Of a stretch of 64,000 nt of DNA, positions 43,701 through 56,806 are shown piece by piece. Made by a program: the position numbers and the translations under genes. The stretch is taken from assembly GCF_030864355.1 (NCBI RefSeq), contig NC_083393.1:930001-994000 (forward strand), read 5' to 3'. Each line of letters starts with the position of its first letter. The stretch's first letter is position 1. The DNA is from Cutaneotrichosporon cavernicola (Eukaryota > Basidiomycota > Tremellomycetes > Trichosporonales > Trichosporonaceae). Under the pieces are notes generated by a model that had not been told where the DNA came from, made no database searches, and saw only the letters and a program-made list of their open reading frames with translations.

Positions 43701-46700
43701 CCGTTCACCATCGCTCCACCAAATGTCGCGCCGTTCTCATCTTCTGCGTGAGATTGCTCACACTGAGCGCACGCACGCCACGGACCTGGCTCTCATCCGC
43801 GACGCCTACATTGGGCAGTTCTTGCGGCCCGACTCCGGCGTCCAGCATGGGCCCGAGGCCAGCACGCCGCCCATGGAATCGTCGCGCCATTCGAGACGCA
43901 GTTCGACGTTCGGCTCGCCGATGGAGGAGCTCGGCCGGCGTACGAGTAGCCACCAGAGTGATATGCCCCGGCGGACTAGTGGCCACCAGGGCGACGGCGG
44001 CCTGCGCACGAGTGGCTATGACGGGCTTCCGCGACGCATCAGTGGACACGAGCGGAGGACAAGCACCGCCGACTCCGGCTGGGCAAACACATGGAACGGG
44101 ATCCTGTCACCAGTTATCAAGAGCCCACGCGACCACGGAGGCAGCACGATGGACCTCACGTACTCCTCGTCTGGCGCGGCGTGGTCATCGACATCGCTGT
44201 TGCCTTCGCCAAAGATACCTTCGACGCCGTCGTCCATGAACGGAGTCGCACGTGCTGGTGCTGGGATGGTTCGGCCACTCTCGCAGGCAGATGTCAAGGC
44301 CGTGTTCCTCAACATCAGTGCCATGGCTGCCGTCTCTGATGCCCTTGCGACTGATTTCGAGGGTGCTCTTGGCAATCTGGATGACGAGTCGTCGACGCCC
44401 GACGGAGGAGGCTCTGATAGGCTTGGGGAGGCGTTCCTCAAGGCGTTATCCCGCCTCCGGCCCCTATACACGTACTATTGCTCTAGGCAGGCGCAAGCTC
44501 GAGCTCGCCTACAGGAGCTGCAGAATGACCCGTCGTACTCGGCGCACCTGAACGACTGCTGGGCCAAGGTCAAAGCGCACACCCACGCGTGGAACCTCGA
44601 CTCGATGTTGATCAAACCCGTCCAACGTGTTACAAAGTACCCTCTGTTGTTCGAGGACCTCCTTTCGTGCACCACGCGTACTCACCCAGACTACTTCGCG
44701 ATCCGGCAGGCCGCGGAGGGCGCAAGGTCACTCGCGTTGGAGGTTGACGAGGCAAAGCGTCGCAAGGACGTCATCTCGAGCGTCATGAGCAGCCGGCCGA
44801 GCCTGATAAGCGGCCGGTCGTCGTCCTCTATGAACGTCACCAAGGACCCGAAGTGGGCAGGAGGAGGCCGCCTACTCGGGCGATTCAAGAAGGACAAGGC
44901 GCCGCCGTCAGGTCATGACCAGAATGCCATTCTTCACATTGGCCAGTACGCTCAGTCGCAGCTCAAGGATCTGGCCAAGCGGTTATCTGACTGCGAACGC
45001 AACGTGCGGAGGCTGCTCGTAGAATTACCTGACTGGTGTGAGGCGGCGAGGCTGCTCCTACGCCAGAAAATGGAGATAAACTTCTACTTCCTCAAGTGGT
45101 ACGCCCTCGGGCGTAGAGTGACAAACGACGACCGTATCGAAAAGGTCGCCCGTTTCTCTGGCGTGCTTGACAACGTCCTCACGGGTGTCTGGGAGGAGAT
45201 GGTGCGCTAATATTATGGTCCGAGCTAACTCAAGAACCAAACAGTCCGCAACTCGATCATCGTCAATCTTGACAAGTTACACGAGACGACCAAGAATCCA
45301 CTGGCTATCATTGCTAAGCTTGACGAGAAGTCGGATGTGTACTCGCGCTACATCGCCCACCGACAGGCGAAGAAGTCGATCGACAAGCTCCTTCTGCAGG
45401 AGGCGAGCGAGTACGTCACCGTGCATTCGCAGCTGCTCGAGGAGCTTCCGGCCTTCTTGGAGGGCTTTACGCGCATCTACGAAATGTCGCTGGGCGCGTT
45501 CATTACCGCGCAGTCCAAGTACTATGAGACTCTGCGTGACACGCTTGCGTTGTTCTCGGCACAGTATCTCACTGAGCCGACCGAGATGGCCATGGTGGCG
45601 AACACCATCAAGGAGGTGCGGATGGATGTGTCGACGTCGCGCGGAATCCACAGGGCCTGGCTCGAACGCTGGAGAGAACCGAACAGCGTCATGAAGAGCC
45701 TGCAGATCACGGGCGGCGAGGGGTCACGCGACACGCAGATGCGTGCGAACAACCTCAATGCCGGACACACGAACAGGACCAGTGGCGGGAGCAGCGGGAG
45801 CACGCCGAGCTCGGGACGCTTGACTTCCTCCTCCAGGCCTCATTCGCATAGCCGGACACCCTCGTACGTTGCGCGCACCTCGACCTTGCGCACGACGCCG
45901 AGCGCTGCAGCGTCGCCGCACTCGCCATTGGAACCGCCGTCGAACCCGCGCCGTAGGTCCCTCAGTCTCAACGTCGAGACCCCACCTGGCTCGACAGGAC
46001 CTGAGCTGCGGCCCGACTCTGGCTCCATCTTCGGCAGCCTCATCAGACGAGCCAGCAACCGTGACCGGCGTCGCGAGAGCAGCACCAGCCTCCTTGACTC
46101 GCGTAGCGGCAGTAGCAGCAGCAACCCAAGCATTCGTTCAACCATCATCAAGCGGCCATCCATGCGGCGTGAAATGAGCACGAGCGCGAGATCATCAGCA
46201 GCCCAGTCGCGCTCGGAGGAAAATGAGCGGCACTCATTCGGACTGCCCAGGATACCTATGACAGACGCTAAATTCCTTTTCGACAACCTGTCAATTGACA
46301 GTGAGAAGAACCAAGCGGCCTACGCGACCGTTCCTCCGGTCTCGTACCAGCAGCAGGACATGAGTCTCTCGGCGCTCGGTCTGGGTGACACCACACCGCC
46401 CGCAGACGTGTACTATCTCAAGCCACCACAACCCGACAGCTACTTCCTCCAGCCACCACATGAGCCGAACAATGAGGGAGCAACCTCGGAGATGTATACG
46501 ACACTGATGGGCATTGACGAGCCCGACGCGGGCGAGACATGGCGTGAGGCCCGCGTGCTCTACTCGTGCTGTGCTGTCGCCGACTTTAATCCCGTTGAGC
46601 TTGGCGACCTGCGCTTTAACAGCCTCCGCTTCCTACCTCTCTTGGCAGGCGACATGGTGGACATCTTCCATGAGATCGGCCGCGTTGCCGAGCTACTTGA

Positions 46701-46812
46701 CTTCCCCTATTCCCAGGCTGGAGTGGACAACGATGGTGCAGTGATTGCGCGATCAGAGAGCGGGCGGATTGGTGTGGCGATGTGCAGCTTCCTCGAGCCG
46801 CTGCGCTCGTGA
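40785..46812 (+). CDS. Rho-family GEF with DH, BAR and SH3-like domains (Tuba/Gef1-like)
   Basis: Guanine-nucleotide exchange factor for a Rho/Cdc42 GTPase. Exons 40785-43358, 43396-45201 and 45235-46812 give 1,985 residues. Residues 1-960 are Ser/Pro-rich and look disordered. The DH domain starts at about 969 (HLLREIAHTERTHATDLALI), is interrupted by roughly 150 residues and resumes with VKAVFLNISAMAAVSDALAT, then VQRVTKYPLLFEDLL, the conserved CR3-type helix, up to about 1,320. A BAR-like helical region spans about 1,370-1,605 (LKDLAKRLSDCERNVRRLL, EINFYFLKWYALGRR, VRNSIIVNLDKLHETTKNPL). The last 90 residues (REARVLYSC, LRFLPLLAGDMVDIFHEIGR, SGRIGVAMCSFLEPL) read as an SH3 variant. There is no PH domain after DH, as in Tuba and S. 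pombe Gef1. The DH insertion carries a cluster of RRxS motifs. Confidence 0.88.
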
Positions 46813-47642
46813 CCTTGTAACATGTAGGACAGTGGAAGATTGGTAGACTCTACACTTGTATGGGGTCTTGCAGATGTAACAGATATGAGGTAATGACTGC
46901 AAACCACGCGAGCGTGTTGAAGCCTGCCTCGAAGCTCGAGGTATCCAGCTTTAGGCACCCAGCAGGCCAGTCATCCAGCAGGCCAGCAGGATGGGGAGTC
47001 ACATCTGTATATGTATTTTGCGTCTAAGGTGGCTCGAGGGCAAGTTGGATCGAGTTCTCACTAGCGGCCCAGCTCGGCCGATTCCTGGGATATCCCATTC
47101 CAGTTTGATAATAATGACAATAGACATTGGTTGCTGGTATAGGTAGGTCATAATCTTTCTTCAGCGTACTCGCGGCGTCCTTCTGAGGGCTGAGGGAGGT
47201 TTTAGGTCACGGCGTTCGTCCATGTCCATGTCATGCATGCCAAGTAGTGAGTGATCTTGTGGATTTCGAGGCGTGACCCAGGGCCCTGTGGCGCCAGCTC
47301 AGAGTGTGGGAGGCGTACCGTACATGGCCATCGATTCGACTACATATAACCAGATGAATACACAGCTTGCGTCTCCGAGTGTTCCTTATCTTCATTCTCT
47401 CCACCTCGCTGCGTTTTGGTTGTTACATCTGGCGTTGTAATCTCCTGCGGGGCTAATCTGGGCACAAACAACCCCACATAACGCACCCACCACGTCGCCA
47501 CTCACCCAATTTGCTTCCGCCTTCACGAAAGCAAAGTCTGTCCGACAGGCGTTGACCGGTTTCATTGTTCTCCTACTCCCCCAACTTGTCTCGTTTGCGA
47601 GTCTACGCAGACATCATCACTTGCTCCTCCTCAAACAATCTG
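46813..47642. other. intergenic, 0.8 kb
   Basis: 3' flank of the GEF and promoter of the Red1-like gene. No gene is seen. A palindrome-like cgaagctcgagg stretch occurs near 46930; otherwise nothing stands out. Confidence 0.5.
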
Positions 47643-50600
47643 ATGGGATCGGTCACATCAAAGATGATGAGTGCCGATCCCCGCACTTCAGACAACCACG
47701 TCCTCCCCTCTCTCTCCTCCTTCCAGCACCCCTCCCAACCTTCTGCAACTTCTCCTTCTTCAACTACGCCGCCCTTGTCGCACGCTCCTTCCAATGGCGC
47801 GGCCAAGGACATTAACGCGCTTCGTGCGGCAGCACTCAAGAGCCGCATAAAGAAGGGCAAGATGAAGGCCAAGACATCAAAGTCTCGGTCCGCAACTCCC
47901 GGGCATGACCGCGAGGAAGGCGAGATCAGTGACACCACCCCGTCGCCTATCCTTTCCCCATCAAACCCCAACGCGCCCAGACAAGTCGGCGAAACCTCAG
48001 TGAGGGCGTACACGCCATCGTCCCCGGCGATCACGAGATCGACAGTCGTCACTTTATCATCCAGCCAGCCAGCCGCTTTCTCACATGGACAAAGTGAGTC
48101 GACCTTGCCTCTACCCTGCAGAGCGTACTTCATCGCGGACGCTTACATTTCAGTCTCCAGGGAAGATGACGAGTACCTCAAAGTGCTGCGCAACCTGGTG
48201 GATGACCTCGACGTGCCCCCAGATCAGCTCGTTGCGGGAGGTGCACCAATCCACCTCGTCCGGCGCGTCTGTGAAGAGATGGTTGCTGAGAAGAAGTCGC
48301 GTGTCTCACTCGGCGCCGATGACTCCAGACCCGACATATGGCAAATGGCCCGGTCACCCATGCGCGAGGGAAGCAATACGCCTGGTGTTCCCGATACTGG
48401 GACATCGACGCGTGCTTCACGCGCCAACTCGTTGCGCAGCTCGAGTTCAGACGTTGAGGTCGTTGTGCACACCAATGAGGCCGCCAACAGCGGCGCACTT
48501 AGTCCCAGTTCTGACAGCTCAATGGAAGCCATGGTGGAACGCATGGTGCCTCCGCAGCCTCTCCAGCTCTCTCCTCTTCAGGCTTTTCCCCAACACGCAC
48601 TCCCACCACTACCACCACTACTACGACCCACACCCATACCCAGCTGGCCCTCTCCACCTTTTCTTCCGTCACGTCCCTCTGCCCAAGCTCTCCGCATAGG
48701 GACCGCCGTTCCCATCGACAGCTACCGCCCAGTACCCCGCCCATCCCCCACAGCATTACCACCTTCTCTCGCTCCGACGCAACAGAGTAACATTGTCAGA
48801 GGCAAGGGACGCAAGCGCCGTGACCTCGATAGTGCTGCGTCGTTCCCGACGACGCTGGACTACGGCGACGACGGCGGAGAAAGTGACGTGCGGTCTGCAC
48901 GCCCCCCCGAGCCTGCAGCCGCACCTCCCTCCCCTCCCCCAGTTCCCATTGTGACGATCCAACAACCTGTTGTCATCCCTTCTCGTCACACCGCGCCTGT
49001 TCGAGCACCCTCACCGCCCTCGATCCCACCACCTCCTGTTCCACCGCCTCCTCCGACACAAGCTGACGAACTTGCAGAAGCCCGTCGCCGTCTCCTCGCC
49101 TCCATGCGCCTGAAGAAGACTGGCACCCCGACCTCCAACCCCTCCACACCCGTTCTTCCTTCACCCGCACCTGTTTCACGTAGGGCAACGCCTCCTGAGC
49201 TTCCAGTCAGCCAGCAGGAGGCCGCCGAGGCTCCCATGGACTTGGACACGGAGTTGGAGGACGGTGAAATCACAGACCCAGAAGAAGGCGAACTCGTCGA
49301 CGATGACAAAACCAATCTGAGGACGGCGGCATCTTCGGAAGTGTGGAACATGCCTCTGGTCGCGGGGCCCATCTTGTTCTCACGACCCCGAGATGTAACT
49401 CCGACTGTCCTGCCCATACAGGCTCCCACCCCCGCAGTTGTCCCCGTCCGCACAAACTCTCGAGGCATCAAGCGCCCTCTGGCCGAGGACTTGATGGACC
49501 AACCGTCTCGTCCACCCAGTGCGTCGCGACCCCGTCGCAAGATATTCTGCGTCACAGCGCAGCGACCGACTGCTCTGACTGTTCCGCTGGACGACCACCC
49601 AAGCGACAGCGATGGAGAGGACGAGCTGCCGACCCCGGCCATCCTCCCTCCAGTCATCGTGATCCCGCCTGAGTGGGAGACGATCCAGAAGGAGGAGGAG
49701 AAAGCGCGCAAAATTGCAGAGAAGGACGAGCACATCCGCCGCCTCCGAGAGCGTATCGCCGCGCTGGCGGAGAAGAAGAAGACATGTTCGACACCGTCAA
49801 CCCCAACTGGCGCTCTGACGCCCGCGACCGCCAGCAGCATAACCGAATGGGCCATCAAGGAGGAGTTCAACCACTCCGCCAAAGCGTCAATCTCAACAAC
49901 GGCGCCTGCAATAGACGCCGCGTGCCATGACCTGCCCGTCGCAGTGGAAGGTTTGCAAGGTCCCCTTCGTTTGCTGACAACCCAGACGAGGGCATGGACA
50001 TAGATGAGCCAGGTGAGTTGGGATGCGCCATTGATGCCGGCGATGCTGACATCTTTGCTGCAGTATCAAGTCACCTTGTCGAAGAAGGTAGTGTCGCATT
50101 GCCTGCTCCCTATCCTTACGCCAGCTACGACCAGCACGTCGGCGCAGACCGTATGTTGACTGCCGACTTGCAGCTGAGGGACAGAACTTCCGCCACTACA
50201 AACCTTTTCTCACTCAGTACCGCATGCTCGCGTCCAACAGTCCGCCAGTCGACCCTGAGTCGACACTCACTCTCGACTGGGGACGGATGTCCTCGATCAT
50301 ACTGACGCACCGTCTGCAGCGTAACCCCGGCGTCGAACTCTGTCCATTTGAGGCTGCTGGTGGCAGATGCAGGGATGCCACGTGCCAGCACGTGCATCTT
50401 GGTCGAGCTGAGCCAACTGGTGCGTCCAAGCTCAGCTTCTACATCGGCTCGTCAACTGATCTCGATCGGTAGACGACGACCTTGTCGTCTACATGTCACA
50501 GATTCTCTCCCTTCAAGCTGGCCCCATCTCTCAAGAATTTGACCGGGCCGTCATTGAAGAGGCCCTCAACGCGGCTCGGGCTGAATTTACCAGCTCAAGC

Positions 50601-50714
50601 AAGACTGCCGAGACTCGAGGAGCTGAGACAACGAAGGAGGGGGTCAGGGCCGGGTCTGGCAGTGACTTGTCGCGGCTGCTGGACATGACAGCTCGGCGGC
50701 TCAGAGCCAGGTGA
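47643..50714 (+). CDS. Red1/ZFC3H1-like zinc-finger protein
   Basis: Likely homologue of S. pombe Red1 / human ZFC3H1, the scaffold linking the Mtr4-type helicase to the nuclear exosome (MTREC/PAXT). Exons 47643-49921, 49960-50012, 50064-50087, 50125-50150, 50185-50419 and 50473-50714 give 952 residues; the phases of all junctions agree. Most of the protein is Pro/Ser-rich. Recognisable parts are the acidic EREGEISD-like and LDTELEDGEITDPEEGELVD motifs, typical of this family, a coiled coil (EEEKARKIAEKDEHIRRLRE) and the zinc finger NPGVELCPFEAAGGRCRDAT then CQHVHL (C-x7-C-x4-C-x3-H), followed by a helical C-terminus. A 60-nt stretch at 48094-48153 (gtgagt...tttcag) is in frame with no stop and may be an intron; splicing gives 932 residues. 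The 49922-49959 junction is the least certain. Confidence 0.75.
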
Positions 50715-53700
50715 GAGTGATTCGACGCGTTGCACACGGTCTCATGACCGCACCATTCCTGTTCCATCACATGTGCCCTCTAGGTCCACACTTCGGCTCT
50801 TGGCCTGTACTTTGGCCAAGCTCTTTGTACAACATTCAACCATCAGTTCTCAATGCAACCATTTCTGTGACTTGCCAGCCGCGGCTGGGTCGTGCATCTG
50901 GCGTGCTACCTGATCTCGACTCTACCGATCGTTACTGCCCCAAATTTATTACGATGCAGAGTGTCTGTCACATTGTCAGATCTCATCGTTCAGGACCGCT
51001 GGTTCAACACTTAAGTCAAGGTCAGACAGATCCCCGGCCCCCGACGACGCTAACCGCAACCCTAATGTACTCGTCGAGTACTGTTTTAGACATTCATCTT
51101 GACTCGCCATTCTTTCTGTATTTACTTATATGAACTCAATACTCAACCAGAAGCCCATGTTCGAGTGTTTCCGAGATCTGTCTGGGGGCCACACTTGGCA
51201 GGCACTAATGTTCCACTCCACACCCGACTCTGATATGATCCCGAGGTGGCACACCACACCATACCTTCAACCGCGGCTCTCGATAGTCATCTCCGCCGCT
51301 ATCCGAGCCTTACCGGGCCTAAGGCCGACAACGGCGCCTATGTAGCGTCTTGCCATGAAAGCGGCACACCCCACCACGATTGCGAGGGGCTCATACTCGT
51401 TGCGCGCTACTGAGCGACTCACTAAGAGATGAGCCTGCAACCTCGACGGAGGCACCGTTTGACGCGAGCCGATGGGCCCAGAGAGACCACCACGGCACGT
51501 GCCATTTCATGAACATGGCCTGGTATAGATACGTTATCCGGAGATACAGTACCAGACTTGTGGCATTCTCAAGTGCAAGGTCGGGTGCCTGACACGCACG
51601 CGTGGTGACCAAATATGATTTCAGCACACACCTCGTTCTGACCGTTCGGTTGTGCGGTGACTCTACGACTGCACTAGCAATGCGGTCTCGAAAGGATTTC
51701 ATGCCCGCGAACTCCAGGAAACCTCCCAAGACAATGTAGGTATCAAGTCACACCTTCATTCAGACCCTTGTGCATTTAGGAGATTACATTCTGCACTCCC
51801 GACGACCGCCACGCCCAACACAATACGGCGCCAAGTGGCGAGCGTCGAGCACCATGCCAACTCTCCTGCGTCTCACATGCCGATGTCCGAATCACGCAAC
51901 CCGTCCTTGAATTGCTGCCCGTCTGCCCAGCCCGGTCTCCAGCCTTACCCCACGTTGAGGGCCGTTCCACCAGCTCCACATTCCACACTGGTGGTCTTAA
52001 TTGCCTCCGACACGTGGTCGAACGTGCCTCTGTATCCATGCACGCAATCTCTACCCAGGTATGACATGCCATGCCACGCCACTCCCGGCCAGAGAGGGCC
52101 TTGCATGGTTGGGGCCAAGTCCGCGGATTATCCGCTGCGATAAGGACATGTGATGGTGGTTGCGTTCCTCACACTCGATATTATAGAATATGGTAGGCTA
52201 CGTGGGGTGTACCCTGTACCAGCACGTACAGCGTGCGCATGGACGCGGTTTCGGCTGGCCAATGACCTATCGGTGGCGAGCAAGTGGCTCCTAAATGGAA
52301 TGCCGTAGGTACTTATGCATTTAGCAGAATATGCTCCACGGGACGAGGCACCGCCCTGCTGTGGGTCAAATTGCCTTGCGGCTGAGAAGAAGCCTGTGAG
52401 AGCGCTTACAATGCTACTTTGGTTAAGGAACTATTAATAATTCTGTGCTGTCCGTTTGAGGAACAAAGGTGGATGTGGGAGGTGGCGGGAACATGGCTCC
52501 AAGTGACGGGGCCTTTGTACTGCCGGGACCCACCACGTCCGTAAGAGAAACACATACTGCATGTCTAGACGAAGGGGATATCAATGTAATGGGTATTGGG
52601 ATTTGCGATTGGGCAGTAGTTAGGTTGAACGAGGGCAAGCCTTGTCACCACACCACTACCTGAGCTAGAAGGGCATTCAACCAGCTGCTCTCTACGCCCT
52701 TGCTCCTCAATGGGCCTATAATGAATTTTCAATGATAATAACCAGCAGAAACAACGCCAATAACGGGGCACAGTTGTAGTCCTGGGCATAACTCGAGTCA
52801 TTCAGTTCCTGGAGGTCTGGGATGCAAGATGTGTGACATATCGTCCTCTGTGCCCATCGTTGCCCATCCTTCCCCTGCCGAAACGTTCATGCCGGATTGT
52901 TGTCCTGATTTCAAAGTAATAATTGTCTGCGCCGTTGGCCTCAGCTTCCATCCAAGGTGGATGTTGACGCAGCGTGCCACGATCGGCAGGACAACAATGG
53001 CTTGGATACAAAGAGGGGTTTTGAGTGCCACACAAGCCAAGGATGTCACATACCGAATCATGGCCATAGACTTGCCACGCAGGCTATTGGACAAGGTCGT
53101 TAACGGAACTGCTGCGGTTTAAAACACTCGAGTGTGGCAACCATTGTGTGTGGCACATATCCTCTGATGAGAGTTTTGACCCGAGGTTGAGGGGTTAGTA
53201 GTCTAAGCAAAAAAGGAGGTTGTAGTACTGGGCGACGCAGATTGATCAGAGATTGGATTTTATGACTGTGTGCTCACTGAAACTCAAACTTTGAGTGCCT
53301 TCATTTCAGAGGAGAATGTCGCGCTTGTACAACAGGGGTTATTGTCAGGAGATACGGTCAAGGTGGATCATGGAAACAAAGCAGCAAGTCTGACCCTGTC
53401 TATCCAAGCCAGGTAAAGAGGCTGGCAGAAGCTGAATCTCCTCCGCAGCAGCTTTGAAAGGGGGAGTGGAGTGCGCTCTAAGGGAATGTTGGGGGCCATT
53501 ATCCAGGCCCAATAAACAAGAGGTAGCATATGGCGGGCGGCGAGACGGCCGCGAAAGCGCCCACAGGTCACCACATATGCTGCCCCGCCTTCTCGCGGTT
53601 GGTTCGGCCATTTCCCCAACACAGCAGAGTCTCCATTCCTTCTGTCACAAATTGAAGCGCGTAGCCCAACAGCATGTGAAACGGAGCGGCAAGCCAGAGC

Positions 53701-53929
53701 CAGACAACTAGGGAAACGATTCACCACTTGTGCTAGTCGAGGCACTAGCATGTGAACAGTTCTAGGTTGAGAAGAGTCTGGACGTACAAACAGGGTACGA
53801 TCACGCAAAGAGTAGGACCTTGAAAGGTGGGCGTAATTTGGAGCTGTGCTGATATTGGGGGGGGCTACAGTGTGGAATGTTAGAACTGGGTCATAGGTAC
53901 TGGCTGAGTGAGGTGTCAACCCAACTCAA
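50715..53929. other. gene-poor stretch, 3.2 kb
   Basis: No reading frame with coding character on either strand. Base composition is more AT-rich than the coding parts. I see no transposon ends, no long repeats and no tRNA boxes that fit. It may be upstream regulatory sequence of the homeobox gene or a non-coding transcript. Confidence 0.45.
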
Positions 53930-56806
53930 TAATTAAGCCTATGATTCAAGACTCGTCCCTTCTACTCTTCATTTCATTCATTTGGCCTGACCAACTCTCA
54001 TCTATCCCCTCCGTTTCTGTTATCCTCCATTCTCACCACCTCCCCCTCCTCTCCTGTCCCTCCCGCCCCCCCCGGCATCAGTTGACTTGTCGTTCCCATC
54101 CGCCAGAAGACACATCTACAACTGTAAGTCGACTGCTCTTCCTTCACCTTTCCCCCCCTCTTGTCCATACCTCCATCGGCGATTCCTCACTTAAGCGCCT
54201 CCCTCCTCACCTCTTGCGCATGTACTTCAACAGGCGTCTCTGATCGTTGTGATATCCGTTACTTGTGTCTGTCGGTATCTGTTGCCATTTGATGTGGCAT
54301 CAAACTACGTTTCGAGACACAGACGGCCTTTTGCAACAACCTTGCCCCGTCTCCAGGGGTGAAAGCTTGGTGTAGTCGCTTGAACAGAAACGCGGCTGTG
54401 TGTGTGTTTGTGTTTTGCGCCCTTTTGATTACTGAATAACTTGGATAGTAAGATTGCGAGAGTGTTCAAGTGTTATGGCCCAGGAGAAATCGACGCGTTG
54501 TTGACATAGTGTTCCAGGGTCAACGCCGTGCTCTCACGGTACAATCTACCTACACCTCGTTTCAGCCTCTTAATCTATCAAACTCCCAGCTCAACCCATT
54601 TCTAGGCCCACTGTCCTCTCGTGAGTTGAATCTTCCCAGGCCAAGGTCCAAATGGCCAGGCATAGCCTCTCCTCGCCTACGCATCTCGCCTCTGAATGTC
54701 ACTTGGTGCAACTCGATACGCATCAAGGATCACACGTCCTCTTAGGCCTGGACAACGTTGGCTGTGAATCATGAGAGAATCATGAGACACTCGCTTTCTT
54801 AATTATCTCATTCCTCTCCACCAATTCTCATCCCATACCCACCGAAACAACCAACCCCACACCTTGTCCTTCCAGTCCTCCTGTCTACAAATAGCCGGGC
54901 CGTGTCTGACCTCGGTGTCTGACTGCCACATAGCTTTGCTCCAACCTGGCTCGACATCTACCTGTCGGAGGCACCGAGTGTTATTTCTCGCTCACTCGTC
55001 CGAGGTGGCGGCCTACCAGGCCCTTGTGGCGTACCAGTTAACTGCCTTGGGAACTGTTGCTTACCCTAAGGTCAACGGACGGACGAGTTTCTGGGCCATC
55101 CTTGCCACACATTCCAACCTTGGAAATTGCTCTCGCTCTAGAAGAGTCTGTTCTTCTGGTAAACCTTTGGACTACAGGTTTGTCTGGGGTTTGACCCTGG
55201 CCTGAAAGGTGAGTTTGTTCGTGTGATGTGTGAATGGGTGGCAACAAGTTGAACTTGAATTGAGATTTGTTAGGGAAACAGAGTTCCCTATACTTGTCTT
55301 GATTGACCTCATTACCAGTGTTATTACTTGGTAATTGGTATTTTGAGTGGAATGAGTGGCGAGCCTGCCTAGAATTCCACAGTCTTGAAAGCCGACGTGA
55401 TTCCGACGAAAATGTTTGGGTGGCTTATGTGCACGTGTGCTGATGACCCCAAAGTTTGGCCTTGCTTTGCCTGCCCGCCTGAACCAGAAGTCAATTGCCC
55501 AGTCTTTGTCAAGCCTCCCCACCTTGTCGGGACAGCTCTGCAGCTTGTGTGGACTATTCAACAGTTGGGAGGCCCCAAACGGTCATCTCGAGCCACGAGG
55601 CGACTGAGCAAAGCCCAAGTTGAAGGACAGGTAGGAAAGGTGGACAGGGTCAACAGGGGCCCTATCGTCATCCAAAACGCCAAGGTCCGAGGAAGTATTC
55701 AACCCAGGGAATTGATAGGGGTCACAAGCTCAGGGCACACTTCCCTGAACAATCTTTGTTCTCATTCCTCAAGGGTCGTCCCCCAGGTACACACCAAACT
55801 AGAGGCCACTCCACCACCGTACTCTTGGACTTCCTCACAACCCCACCAAACCAGCCAACCAGCCAGCCAGCTAGCCAGTCAGCCAGATCCGCTTCGACCT
55901 GAACCCTCTCTGAACCACATTGAACGCGGTTGTTGTGCTCCACCATTCGACGCTCAAGCTGATCAACTCTCTCTACCGCGTATTGTTGTTCCCACATTCT
56001 TCCTCCAGCACTTTCATGGTTTACACTGTCACAAGTCTCCCATTCCTTACTCAAGCTCAAATTGGGAAACAGGTGCCGTCGGACCGATAGCCTCATACAG
56101 CATCCGAGACCCAGTTCACGAAACCGAGAGCCAATTTTCAACGTACCCCCAGTGGCTGGTAGATTCACAATCACTTTATCACACATTGGCGCCAAATTGA
56201 GCACTTGGTGAGTCTAGTGTCTGAATGTGAGAGATCCAATCGCGACAAGTCAAGTTGTTTACGGTGGCGCAGGGGGCGCATTCATAGGAGGAGAGTGCTT
56301 GGCCGCGTGATGTTGAGGGAGGGTCTTGTCTTGCCAGGGCATTTAGACCCATTCTCGGGTCATTGCCAGCCTGAGCCTCTTGAGCCTGAGCATGTGGTGA
56401 CATCCATCAATGGTGGGGCCTCGGGTCATGGATTCGAGTTGCCAAGGATGGTTAGTCGCGAGGCCTTGATACCCTTTGCCTAGATTTGTCGAGGCCCCAT
56501 ATCAACTCTTGTCTCACCTCCATGCGCCGACCTGCTTACCTGTAGTTGCAGAACTTGCAAAGAGTCTTAGGTTTTCGCCAGTCAACCAATTAATCCATTG
56601 CCTTTGATTCAATTGTCATCCAAGGCCGACGATCAGGGCTTGCGCGTTGGACGGCGAGTCTAGTCCGCTTTGGTCACTGAACAAGCAAGCGCTGGGCAGT
56701 TTGCCTTGCTCCAGCTACCGTTCAGAACCGATGGCATCAAGCGGCTTGAAGCCTTGGACTTCCCAGGGAACCATCGCCGCCGAGCAGCCGTTACGACGAG
56801 GTCATT
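53930..56806 (+). promoter_or_regulatory. probable long promoter/leader of the homeobox gene
   Basis: Starts with a C/T-rich tract (about 53950-54110), as seen before other starts here. It holds donor-like sites followed by plausible acceptors, for example gtaagt at 54124 with ttcaacag ending near 54233, and gtgagt at 55208 and 56209. A ccag-type repeat (ccagccagccagctagccag) lies near 55852-55886. No convincing coding region is seen, though a 271-codon frame without an ATG start runs 55385-56200. A spliced, uORF-containing leader is inference. Confidence 0.3.

Noticed and set aside
48986..49882. Minus-strand frame of about 298 codons opposite the Red1-like gene
   Set aside because: Antisense of a Pro/Ser-rich region, giving Gly/Arg/Ser-rich sequence without domains.
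50088..50184. A single 23-nt intron in the Red1-like gene (gtatgt to ttgcag)
   Set aside because: A model with two normal-sized introns (50088-50124 and 50151-50184) keeps the frame and uses better branch/acceptor sites.
55385..56200. Plus-strand frame of about 271 codons upstream of the homeobox gene
   Set aside because: It has no ATG near its start, contains the ccag repeat, and its composition does not look like protein; treated as leader sequence.
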